Assembly: GCA_910577185.1 (NCBI GenBank)
Contig: CAJTLR010000006.1
Location: 30,723-94,722, forward strand
DNA: 64,000 nt
Origin: an uncultured Acetatifactor sp.
GTDB taxonomy: Bacteria > Bacillota > Clostridia > Lachnospirales > Lachnospiraceae
Direction: 5' to 3'
The notes under the pieces are model-generated. The model was not told the origin of the DNA. It searched no databases and saw only the letters and a program-made list of their open reading frames with translations. A program made the position numbers and the translations under genes. Shown here piece after piece: positions 9,231 through 17,144 of this stretch. Every line of letters begins with the position of its first letter. The first letter of the stretch is position 1.

Positions 9231-10139
9231 ATGGAAAAACATGATAAAGTGAAGGAAATAGGGGAATCCGCTTATTATGAAGCCAAAAGACATTCTGATA
9301 CAATGTTTGCATTTAATATTTATCCCTGCACAATCCCCCAGGATTTCAGCTTTGTGCCCCTGCACTGGCAGGACGGCGCGGAGATCATTTATGTGAAAAA
9401 AGGAAAGGGCATCATCCGTGTGGACCATGATGTCTACACGGCAGGGTGCGGGGACATTTTTCTGATTCTGCCGGGGCATCTGCACGGTATGCAGAGTATT
9501 CCCAAGAAGAGCATGGAATATGAAAACATTATGTTTGACATGAATTTTCTGGGGTTGGGAAGTATTGACGCCTGCAGCCGGAAATATCTGCAGCCAATGT
9601 TAAACGGCAAACTGCAGATACCCGTACAGATCAGGAAGGAAGACGGGATCTACAGACAGGCGGCGGAGTGTCTGGACGCCGTGGATGAATTGTGTGAATC
9701 CAGGATGCAGGGCTATGAACTGGGGGTAAAGGGGTGGCTGATGCTTTTGTTTTCCCTGCTGGTCAGGGGGGCTTTTCCGGAGAAAAATCCCGGCACCGGG
9801 AAAGGGGATGTGGAAAAACTGAAACTGGTGCTGTCGAGAATAGAACGTGATTACGACAAGAAAATAACGGTAAAAGATGCGGCGGACGAATGCGGGTACA
9901 GTGAAAGTCATTTTATGCGTTGGTTCCGGGACGGGGCGGGGATCAGCTTTAACGGATACCTGATCGCTTACCGCCTGGAAAAGGCCGCCTATGCGCTCCG
10001 GAATGGAAACGAGACCATTCTGCAGATTGCGGAACAGTGCGGGTTTGACAATCTGTCCAACTTTAACCGTCTGTTCCGGAAAAAGTTTGAAATGACACCC
10101 AGCCAGTTTCGGAAAACTGATCATCCGGCCCAAAACTGA
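9231..10139 (+). CDS. AraC family regulator with N-terminal cupin domain
   Basis: A 302-residue protein. Residues 30-120 look like an AraC-type cupin sensor (HWQDGAEIIYVKKG, then PGHLHGMQS). Residues 200-297 are a complete two-helix-turn-helix AraC DNA-binding domain ending in CGFDNLSNFNRLFRKKF and MTPSQFR. Such proteins usually bind a sugar or a small effector and activate nearby catabolic genes. The closest target by position is divergent glgP. It is followed by a gap and then PRPP synthetase, with no sign of co-transcription. Confidence 0.9.
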   Translation: MEKHDKVKEIGESAYYEAKRHSDTMFAFNIYPCTIPQDFSFVPLHWQDGAEIIYVKKGKGIIRVDHDVYTAGCGDIFLILPGHLHGMQSIPKKSMEYENIMFDMNFLGLGSIDACSRKYLQPMLNGKLQIPVQIRKEDGIYRQAAECLDAVDELCESRMQGYELGVKGWLMLLFSLLVRGAFPEKNPGTGKGDVEKLKLVLSRIERDYDKKITVKDAADECGYSESHFMRWFRDGAGISFNGYLIAYRLEKAAYALRNGNETILQIAEQCGFDNLSNFNRLFRKKFEMTPSQFRKTDHPAQN

Positions 10140-10263
10140 CTTGTAAAAACAGGGAAAATATTATAAACTGATAGGTGGAAACGATGAGAACATCTGTCTG
10201 ATGGTTCAAAGGGCAGTGTGTTATCAAAATACGGCTTCAAGGTTACAACACAAGGAGGAAAAC

Positions 10264-11397
10264 ATGAGTCAGCTGGCAGCAAATCACTCTATTCCCATCG
10301 TACTGATTCCGCTGTATGGAACGGAGGAACTCTCAAGCAAGATTGAATATTATCTGCGGGAGACTTACAACAAGGAAGAATGTCATGTGGTAAATTCACA
10401 GATTGTCCGTTTTTCCACGGGCGACGCAAAGGCAGTGCTGGAGGATACCGTCCGGGGCGCGGATGTGTATATTCTGGTGGATGTGGGAAACTTCTCCTGC
10501 TCTTACCAGATGTATGGGCAGACGATTCCCATGTCGCCGGATGAGCACTTCCAGAACCTGAAAAGGACGGTGTCTGCCATCGGCGGAAAAGCATACCGGA
10601 TCAACGTAATTTCACCCCTTCTTTATGCCAGCAGGCAGGACAGGAGGATTTCCAGGGAATCCCTGGACTGCGCCATGGCCTTGCGGGAGCTGGAGAACAT
10701 TGGCGTGAGAAATATCACGGCTTTTGACGTCCATGACAATCGTGTGGCAAATGCGGTTCCTTATAATGGATTTGATGATTTGTTTCCGATCTATCAGGTG
10801 ATGAAGGCGATTAAGAAGAATTATTCCGACATAGTGTTTTCGGAAGACCACTCCATTTTTGTTTCGCCGGATCTGGGGGCGACCACCAGAAACTTCAAAT
10901 ATACCAATGAACTGGGGCTGGATATGGGAATTTTTTACAAGCGCAGGTCCAGGACCAAAGTGGTGGGCGGCAATTATGTGGTGGATGTACATAAATATAT
11001 CGGTCCCAGCGTTAAAAATAAAGATGTATTCATTGTGGATGACATGATCTGTTCCGGCACTACCATGCTGGATGTGGCAAAATACTGTAAAAAGCAGGGG
11101 GCAAAGAGAGTGTTTGCCATAGCTACCTTTGCACTGTTTACGGATGGGCTCAGGAAGTTTGACGAGGCGCATGGCAAGAATATTCTGGAAGCGGTGTTTA
11201 TCACCAATGCATCCTACAGGCGGGAGGAAATCCGGAATGCGCCCTGGTACCGGGAAGTGGACATCACGAAATATATTGCCATTTACATTCATTCCGTAAA
11301 TGCGGGAAAATCCATCTCCAAGCTTCTGGATCCCCATGAAAAGATTCACAGGCTGCTGGAGAAGAACGAAAAGAAAAATGACCCGGCGTCTTGCTGA
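10264..11397 (+). CDS. prs: Ribose-phosphate pyrophosphokinase
   Basis: A 377-residue protein starting at the ATG at 10264, which follows AAGGAGG at ideal spacing; an upstream in-frame start at 10201 lacks one. The PRPP-binding loop FIVDDMICSGTTMLDVA is intact, and the first domain carries the usual KRR-like Lys/Arg segment (FYKRRSRTK). It makes PRPP from ribose-5-phosphate and ATP for nucleotide, His, Trp and NAD synthesis. It is longer than classic bacterial Prs (about 315 residues), and the N-terminal domain is divergent, as in the longer Clostridial PRPP synthetase group. The hpt product at 28 kb uses PRPP. Confidence 0.88.
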   Translation: MSQLAANHSIPIVLIPLYGTEELSSKIEYYLRETYNKEECHVVNSQIVRFSTGDAKAVLEDTVRGADVYILVDVGNFSCSYQMYGQTIPMSPDEHFQNLKRTVSAIGGKAYRINVISPLLYASRQDRRISRESLDCAMALRELENIGVRNITAFDVHDNRVANAVPYNGFDDLFPIYQVMKAIKKNYSDIVFSEDHSIFVSPDLGATTRNFKYTNELGLDMGIFYKRRSRTKVVGGNYVVDVHKYIGPSVKNKDVFIVDDMICSGTTMLDVAKYCKKQGAKRVFAIATFALFTDGLRKFDEAHGKNILEAVFITNASYRREEIRNAPWYREVDITKYIAIYIHSVNAGKSISKLLDPHEKIHRLLEKNEKKNDPASC

Positions 11398-11568
11398 AAC
11401 AGAAAGGAAGGCGCAAAGCCGCAGCCGGAACAAGTTAAAATCAGACATGAGGATATCTAAAAATAAAACAATGATTTTTGCGCAAAAACATGGAATTATC
11501 AGGAATAAAATAAGAAATCCTGAATATATGGGAATAAAATAAATCAATAATTTGAATTAAATAAACAC

Positions 11569-11597
11569 TTGCGCATTTCGGGAATCTGTGTTACGAT
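11569..11597 (+). promoter_or_regulatory. Promoter for leuA-araC fusion gene
   Basis: TTGCGC (11569-11574), a 17-base spacer and TACGAT (11592-11597) predict a leader of about 135 bases. No T-box motif is present in the leader, which is unlike many Clostridial leucine genes. The rest of the 340-base spacer from 11398 is AT-rich and shows nothing else recognisable. Confidence 0.55.
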
Positions 11598-11658
11598 TTT
11601 CAGGGTGTCAGGGGCCAAAGATATTTGATCCCGGTATCCTGCCAAATCAGTAACACAG
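11586..11658. promoter_or_regulatory. Distant 9-bp inverted repeat over the leuA-araC promoter
   Basis: CTGTGTTAC (11586-11594) and GTAACACAG (11650-11658) are exact inverted copies 55 bases apart. The first overlaps the -10 box, so it lies before the transcription start and cannot pair in the mRNA. This fits a DNA operator pair, possibly looped, rather than an RNA hairpin. The fusion protein's own AraC domain is one candidate to bind it; this is inference. Confidence 0.4.
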
Positions 11659-11738
11659 TTTTTTGTGTCTGCGTGCAGAAAACAGGTAAGAGTCCGGTCT
11701 CCGTACAAAAAGGGGCCCGGAAGGAAAGGATAGATTAT

Positions 11739-13739
11739 ATGAATGGGACAACTGTGAACAATAAATACGGCAAGACCTATCATCTTCCCCCGGAAATGAC
11801 CTATGACTGGGTGAAAAAGGATGCCATCGAGAAGGCGCCTGTGTGGTGCAGCGTGGACTTGCGGGATGGCAATCAGGCGCTGATCGACCCTATGACGCTG
11901 GAAGATAAACTGGATTTTTTCAGGCTGCTTGTGGACATCGGTTTTAAAGAGATAGAGGTGGGCTTTCCGGCCTCCTCGGATACGGAATATCAGTTTATCC
12001 GGGCTCTGATCGAGCGGAATATGATACCGGAGGATGTGACCATCCAGGTACTGACCCAGGCCAGGGAACATATTATCCGCAAAACCTTCGAAGCCGTGAA
12101 GGGGGCTCCCCATGCGGTGGTTCATCTGTATAATTCCACTTCCGTGGAGCAGAGGGAGCAGGTGTTCAAAAAGGATAAGGATGCCATCCGGCAGCTGGCC
12201 GTGGATGGGGCAAAACTTTTGAAGGAAATGGCGGAGGAGACGGAAGGGAACTTTACGTTCGAATACAGCCCGGAAAGCTTTTCCCAGACTGAGCCGGAAT
12301 ATGCGCTGGAGGTCTGCAACGCGGTGCTGGATGTATGGCAGCCGGACGCGGAACACAAAGCCATCATAAACCTGCCCACCACGGTGCAGGTGGCCATGCC
12401 CCATGTGTTTGCCTGCCAGGTGGAATATATGCACAGGCATATGAAATACCGTGAGAATGTGGTGCTCAGCGTACATCCGCACAATGACAGGGGATGCGGC
12501 GTCAGCGACGCGGAGTTCGGTATTCTGGCCGGGGCCGACAGGGTGGAAGGAACCCTCTTCGGCAACGGTGAGCGCACCGGAAATGTGGATATTGTGACTG
12601 TGGCGGTGAACATGATGTGCCATGGTGTGGACAGCGGGCTTGATTTCTCCAACATTATGAAGGTGCGGGAGGAATATGAACGCTTTACGGGCATGAGGGT
12701 GCACGAGAGAGTGCCCTATGCGGGGGATCTGGTGTTTACCGCATTTTCCGGTTCTCATCAGGATGCCATCAGTAAGGGCATGACCTGGCTGAAGGAAGGA
12801 AAGAGCGGGGACAGATGGGATGTTCCGTATCTGCCCATAGATCCCAAGGATGTGGGACGGGAGTACGAGTCCGATGTCATCCGTATCAACAGTGTATCCG
12901 GCAAGGGCGGCGTGGCCTTTGTGCTGAAGCAGCAGTTCGGTTTTGCGCTGCCGGCGGCCATGAAGGAGGAAGTGGGCTACCTGATCAAAGGTGTGTCCGA
13001 CAGACGGCATCAGGAACTGCATCCGGCAGAAATTTACGAGATTTTTGAGGAAAATTATATTACGCCCCGCAGCGTGTTCTGTATACCTGAATTTCATTTC
13101 CGCCAGGAGAACGGAATCCAGGCAGAGGTGACCATAGAGCAAAACGGGGAGCGGCGTGTGATCAGGGCTGCCGGGAACGGACGCCTGGACGCGGTGAGCA
13201 ATGCCATAAAGACATATTTCGGCATCAGCTACCAGCTGTCGGTGTATGAGGAACATGCCATCTCCAAGGGTTCCAGCTCCAGGGCGGCTGCCTATGTGGC
13301 GGTTCTGTGCGGTGGAAAGCTGTACTGGGGCGTGGGTGTGGACGAGGATATTATCAAGTCATCCATAGAGGCGCTTGCCTGCGCTGCCAACAAACTGGCG
13401 GCAGAACAGCATATCACGGAGGGCCGGGAAGAGCGGATTGTGGAAATCATCAGTTACATCAAGAAGGAATATGTGAATGTGACCCTGGACACTCTGTCGG
13501 AAGCGTTTCATCTCTCCAAACCTTATCTTTCCAAGTATATCAAGGAGAAGGCAGGGATGACATTCCAGGAAGCCGTGAGGAAGGAGCGCATGAAAAGGGC
13601 GCGGACCCTGCTGCGTGAGACGGACCAGACGGTGGAGACTGTTGCCGCCGAGGTGGGATATGAGAATGTGGAGCATTTCAACCGCCTGTTTAAAAAACAT
13701 TACGGCCTGACACCCATGCAGTACCGGAAGCAGGAATAG
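11739..13739 (+). CDS. 2-isopropylmalate synthase fused to AraC DNA-binding domain
   Basis: A 666-residue protein whose ATG at 11739 follows GGAAAGGA. Residues about 30-430 are a complete LeuA2-type 2-isopropylmalate synthase catalytic region (SVDLRDGNQAL, HPHNDRGCGVSDAEFG, and LFGNGERTGNVDIV), which condenses acetyl-CoA with 2-oxoisovalerate for leucine synthesis. Residues about 440-560 match the regulatory LeuA dimer domain that binds leucine for feedback control. Residues 565-664 are a full AraC-type double helix-turn-helix (LSEAFHLSKPYLSKYIKEK, then VAAEVGYENVEHFNRLFKK and LTPMQYRK). There is no stop or frame break at the junction. Plain LeuA2 proteins end near residue 560. The fusion could act both as enzyme and as a leucine-responsive transcription factor. 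Confidence 0.92.
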   Translation: MNGTTVNNKYGKTYHLPPEMTYDWVKKDAIEKAPVWCSVDLRDGNQALIDPMTLEDKLDFFRLLVDIGFKEIEVGFPASSDTEYQFIRALIERNMIPEDVTIQVLTQAREHIIRKTFEAVKGAPHAVVHLYNSTSVEQREQVFKKDKDAIRQLAVDGAKLLKEMAEETEGNFTFEYSPESFSQTEPEYALEVCNAVLDVWQPDAEHKAIINLPTTVQVAMPHVFACQVEYMHRHMKYRENVVLSVHPHNDRGCGVSDAEFGILAGADRVEGTLFGNGERTGNVDIVTVAVNMMCHGVDSGLDFSNIMKVREEYERFTGMRVHERVPYAGDLVFTAFSGSHQDAISKGMTWLKEGKSGDRWDVPYLPIDPKDVGREYESDVIRINSVSGKGGVAFVLKQQFGFALPAAMKEEVGYLIKGVSDRRHQELHPAEIYEIFEENYITPRSVFCIPEFHFRQENGIQAEVTIEQNGERRVIRAAGNGRLDAVSNAIKTYFGISYQLSVYEEHAISKGSSSRAAAYVAVLCGGKLYWGVGVDEDIIKSSIEALACAANKLAAEQHITEGREERIVEIISYIKKEYVNVTLDTLSEAFHLSKPYLSKYIKEKAGMTFQEAVRKERMKRARTLLRETDQTVETVAAEVGYENVEHFNRLFKKHYGLTPMQYRKQE

Positions 13740-13765
13740 GCAGGCAGAATAAAAGGTGGGGCAAT

Positions 13766-13851
13766 CGAGTAGGGGAACGCCCTTCTGCACTACTTGCCGC
13801 GCGGGGCGCATGTTGCGCCAGCAACAATCTTCCTTATGCGCCCCTGCGCAT
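13766..13851 (-). repeat. Structured repeat, locus 2 (one unit, minus strand)
   Basis: One full unit read on the minus strand, starting directly after the T-tract of the terminator at 13853-13891. Stem 1 pairs GGGGCGCAT with ATGCGCCCC (13836-13844 and 13803-13811 on the plus strand). The inner stem pairs TGTTGC with GCAACA around a TGGC loop. Stem 2 (13766-13796) is CAAGTAG with CTACTCG plus an imperfect inner part. Confidence 0.82.
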
Positions 13852-13852
13852 A

Positions 13853-13891
13853 AAAAACCCCCGGGACCGTTATCGGTAATCCCGGGGGTTT
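13853..13891. terminator. Bidirectional intrinsic terminator
   Basis: AACCCCCGGGA pairs with TCCCGGGGGTT around a short loop, with an A-tract before and a T-tract after. It can therefore terminate both the membrane protein gene on the minus strand and transcripts from leuA-araC on the plus strand. Confidence 0.85.
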
Positions 13892-13947
13892 GACATGTGA
13901 CGATACAGGACGCAGGAAGCGTGGCTTCCGTTCCTTTGGATTTCAGG

Positions 13948-15063
13948 TTAAGGCTGGCCGCCGGTCTCCGATTCCGCGGGAGCCGGTTCCACTGCGATGT
14001 GCTGGCAGGTATTGTATCTCAGCTGCAGGAACTGGGAACGGTTCTTATTGTACATTTTTTTCAGGTCATCGGAATAACCCACCACCACCCAGGGAAGGGT
14101 CGTGTTGATCAGGTTCAGCATATCCTGGGCGATAGATTCATTGGCAACCGCGAAGGTATGTCCCTTGGGCGTGATCTCGTCAAATATCATGACATTATAT
14201 GTAGTGCCGGTCTTGACGCCGTTGGTACGGTGGGTGACAGTGTTCTGGTAAGCCCACATGATTTTGTTGTTGGGAATGGCCCTGGCATCGGAACCTGTAA
14301 TATAGTAAGTCATCAGACGTCCTATCTTGAGGGTGCCTTTTTTGTCAAAGGACGTGGCGCTTCTGTAATCGGAATCAGCCATGGACTCGGAATAGCCGGC
14401 TTTTTCCATATCCTTGCGGAGTTTCTTCAGGGAACCGCCGCCTGCCGCCTTGACGATTCTGACAATACCCCACAGGAGCAGGAGCGCTCCCACGGAGAAA
14501 AGCACAATGTACATGCCGCTCAGGGCAACCTTATTCTTACAGTCAATATAATAGGGAAGAGTTCCTTCCGCGATTTCTTCATCTGTAAAATCTGCCTGCC
14601 TGAAATAATCCTGAAAATAAGAATATTCCTCGCTGTCCAGCTTCCGGATCTTGCCGCACAGGCTGATGGGCTGGGAAGCTACTTCGTTAAAGGTATTTTC
14701 CGTCATCTCATCCAGCTCGTGCTGGTAGCTTGTGGGAACCTTGGCAGACATATAACGCCAGTCGGTGGAATTTTCGTCGCCGCTCCAGATGATGTAATAA
14801 TAATGTGTGGTACGGGTTGCGTTTGTCTTGGTATTGCGCTCATATTCTTCCAGATAACAGCCGAAACTCTCTGTGGCGTTGAATTCCACCAGTTTGCCCT
14901 CCGTGATCTGGTCCGGTGTCAGCTGCGTAAAATCGGGGTATCCTGTCACGGAATAAAACGCATCAATGGCATTCCAGCCTGCCAGTCCCAGACCTACGAG
15001 AATCAGAAGGACAGATCCAAGTATGGAACTTTTTAAAATTTTCTTTTTTAGTTCTTCAAACAT
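13948..15063 (-). CDS. Membrane protein of unknown function
   Basis: A 371-residue protein I do not assign to a function. Hydrophobic segments lie at about 13-35 and 187-207, with a Thr/Tyr-rich region of about 150 residues between them that is probably outside the cell. After the second segment comes a cytoplasmic C-terminal domain of about 160 residues with mixed alpha/beta character. The layout (short cytoplasmic start, external loop, internal domain) fits a sensor or quality-control protein, but no catalytic motif is evident. It is monocistronic, with a terminator directly downstream. Confidence 0.7.
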   Translation of the reverse strand: MFEELKKKILKSSILGSVLLILVGLGLAGWNAIDAFYSVTGYPDFTQLTPDQITEGKLVEFNATESFGCYLEEYERNTKTNATRTTHYYYIIWSGDENSTDWRYMSAKVPTSYQHELDEMTENTFNEVASQPISLCGKIRKLDSEEYSYFQDYFRQADFTDEEIAEGTLPYYIDCKNKVALSGMYIVLFSVGALLLLWGIVRIVKAAGGGSLKKLRKDMEKAGYSESMADSDYRSATSFDKKGTLKIGRLMTYYITGSDARAIPNNKIMWAYQNTVTHRTNGVKTGTTYNVMIFDEITPKGHTFAVANESIAQDMLNLINTTLPWVVVGYSDDLKKMYNKNRSQFLQLRYNTCQHIAVEPAPAESETGGQP

Positions 15064-15322
15064 TTTTTCTCCTCCGGATTTTATAAAATTTGTATAAAAA
15101 TTCTATTATCATTTTACCATCTGATATGCTAAAATTCAAGATGAAAGTTATGGCCCGGAAGCGGAAAGGGAGGCCTATGCCAGCCTGTTTTCACGGATTC
15201 CCGCGGGCAGTGAGAAAAACAGCCGTTTTTACATGGCTGCTGACTTAAATGTTTACAGAAGCAGTGGAATCATGTACAATGGAACAAGGGCACACAGATG
15301 TGCCGGAAAAGGAGAAAACCAT

Positions 15323-16996
15323 ATGAAATTTAAGGATATGCCATATGAACGGGTGGATTTTGCGCAGGCAGAAAAAGAGCTGCGGCAGCTGATGGAAGAG
15401 TTTGACCAGGCGAAAAGCGGTGAGGAACAGTTTAAGGTACATGAGAAGTTCTATGAACTGGACGACAGGGTGAGCACCCAGATGACCATAGCCCACATCC
15501 GGTATGATGTGGACACCACGGACGAGTTCTACAGCAAAGAACATGATTATTATAATGAGAACAGGCCGGTGTATGTGAATCTGGCGCTGGAGTATCAGAA
15601 AAAGCTTTATGCCTCTCCCTACCGGGACTATCTGGAGAAAAAAATCGGCCCGGTTGCCTTTAAAAACATGGAGCTGGCTGAAAAATCCATGGATGAGAAG
15701 CTGATTCCCCTGATGCAGGAGGAAAATGCCCTGACCACGGAATACAATAAACTCATCGCCGGCGCAAAGATTGAATTTGACGGACAGGTCCTCAACCTTT
15801 CTCTTCTTCGGCCCTACATGGTGCACAGTGACAGAAATGTCAGGGCGCAGGCACATAAGAAGCGCGGCGAGTTCTTTCTGGCAAATGCGGAGAAGCTGGA
15901 TGAGATTTATGACAAACTGGTAAAGAACCGCACCGCCCAGGCGCGCGCCATGGGGTATGAGAATTATCTTGAGCTGGGATATTACCGGATGCGGCGCAAC
16001 TGTTACGGCAGGCAGGAGGTGGAAAACTTCCGCAGACAGGTCAAGGCGGACCTGGTTCCCTATGCGGAAAAGCTCCATGAGCGCAGACGCCAGAGACTGG
16101 GGCTTGAGAAGCTCAGTTATATTGACAATTCCGTGTATTTTAAGGAAGGAAATCCTGCTCCTTTCGGCTCTCCGGAGGAAATTCTGGCGGCAGGACAGAA
16201 AATGTACGCCGAACTGTCTTCCGAGACAAAAGAATTCTATGATTTCATGATGGAGAACGAACTTTTTGACGTTCTGGGGCGCAAAACAAAACGGGCAGGC
16301 GGTTATATGACATACATGCCGGTTTATAACTCTCCTTTTGTGTTTGCCAATTTCAACGGGACAAGCGGCGACGTGGATGTGATTACCCATGAGTGCGGAC
16401 ATGCCTTCCAGGGATATCTGTCGGGCAAGGATCCCATTCGGGAGCATTCCGAAATTACCATGGAGACGGCGGAGATTCACTCCATGTCCATGGAATTCTT
16501 CACCCAGAAATGGATGCCCCTGTTCTTTGGGGACAGGGCAGAGGATTACATTGAGATGCATCTGGAGGATTCGGTTGCCTTTATTCCCTATGGGTGCATG
16601 GTGGACGAGTTCCAGCATATTGTTTACGGGAATCCTGACATGACCCCTGGGGAGAGACACGCGGCATGGCTGGAACTGGAGAAAGTTTACAGGCCCCACC
16701 AGGATTACGGTGATGATCCGTTCTTTGGAAAGGGGGGGTTCTGGCAGCAACAGCAGCACATTTACAATTCGCCTTTCTACTATATTGATTACAGTCTGGC
16801 CCAGACCTGCGCGCTGCAGTATAAAGTGAAGATGGATGCGGATTTTGATGAGGCATGGAAGAGCTATCTGAAGCTTTGCCGGCTTTCCGCATCGGATTAT
16901 TACACCAATATGATCAGGGAAGCGGGCCTCATGAGTCCTTTTGAGGATGGCTGTGTTAAAAATATAGTGGAAAAACTTGAAAAATATGTGAAATAA
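15323..16996 (+). CDS. M3 family oligoendopeptidase F-like protein
   Basis: A 557-residue zinc metallopeptidase. The start at 15323 follows AAAGGAG; a longer in-frame start 90 bases upstream has none. The zinc site is HECGH (in VDVITHECGHAFQGYL), followed about 25 residues later by the third ligand Glu in ETAEIHSMSMEFF. These are diagnostic of family M3 (PepF/thimet group). It should cut cytoplasmic peptides of roughly 6-20 residues. There is no signal peptide. It lies ahead of the foldase gene in the same direction, with a 148-base gap and probably separate control. Confidence 0.93.
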   Translation: MKFKDMPYERVDFAQAEKELRQLMEEFDQAKSGEEQFKVHEKFYELDDRVSTQMTIAHIRYDVDTTDEFYSKEHDYYNENRPVYVNLALEYQKKLYASPYRDYLEKKIGPVAFKNMELAEKSMDEKLIPLMQEENALTTEYNKLIAGAKIEFDGQVLNLSLLRPYMVHSDRNVRAQAHKKRGEFFLANAEKLDEIYDKLVKNRTAQARAMGYENYLELGYYRMRRNCYGRQEVENFRRQVKADLVPYAEKLHERRRQRLGLEKLSYIDNSVYFKEGNPAPFGSPEEILAAGQKMYAELSSETKEFYDFMMENELFDVLGRKTKRAGGYMTYMPVYNSPFVFANFNGTSGDVDVITHECGHAFQGYLSGKDPIREHSEITMETAEIHSMSMEFFTQKWMPLFFGDRAEDYIEMHLEDSVAFIPYGCMVDEFQHIVYGNPDMTPGERHAAWLELEKVYRPHQDYGDDPFFGKGGFWQQQQHIYNSPFYYIDYSLAQTCALQYKVKMDADFDEAWKSYLKLCRLSASDYYTNMIREAGLMSPFEDGCVKNIVEKLEKYVK

Positions 16997-17144
16997 CTTC
17001 ACATTTCCCGAAAAATGCTGTAAAATATAGACTTGTGGTTACATTTCGCGTTTCTGCCCGGCGGGAGGCAGGGAGAGCCCTACAGCACGCGGAAGGAAAT
17101 GTCTATATAAAGAACAGTGAAAACAGGGAAGGGAGACAGGTGTT

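Noticed and set aside
11398..11738. T-box or leucine attenuator before leuA-araC
   Set aside because: No T-box consensus, no Leu-codon leader peptide and no terminator/antiterminator pair could be found.
11544..13256. Minus-strand open frame opposite leuA-araC
   Set aside because: It is the shadow of a complete LeuA2 domain and has no start signals.
15245..17002. Long minus-strand open frame opposite the M3 peptidase
   Set aside because: It is the shadow of a strongly supported gene with an HECGH zinc motif; its translation is Leu/His-rich and lacks any domain.
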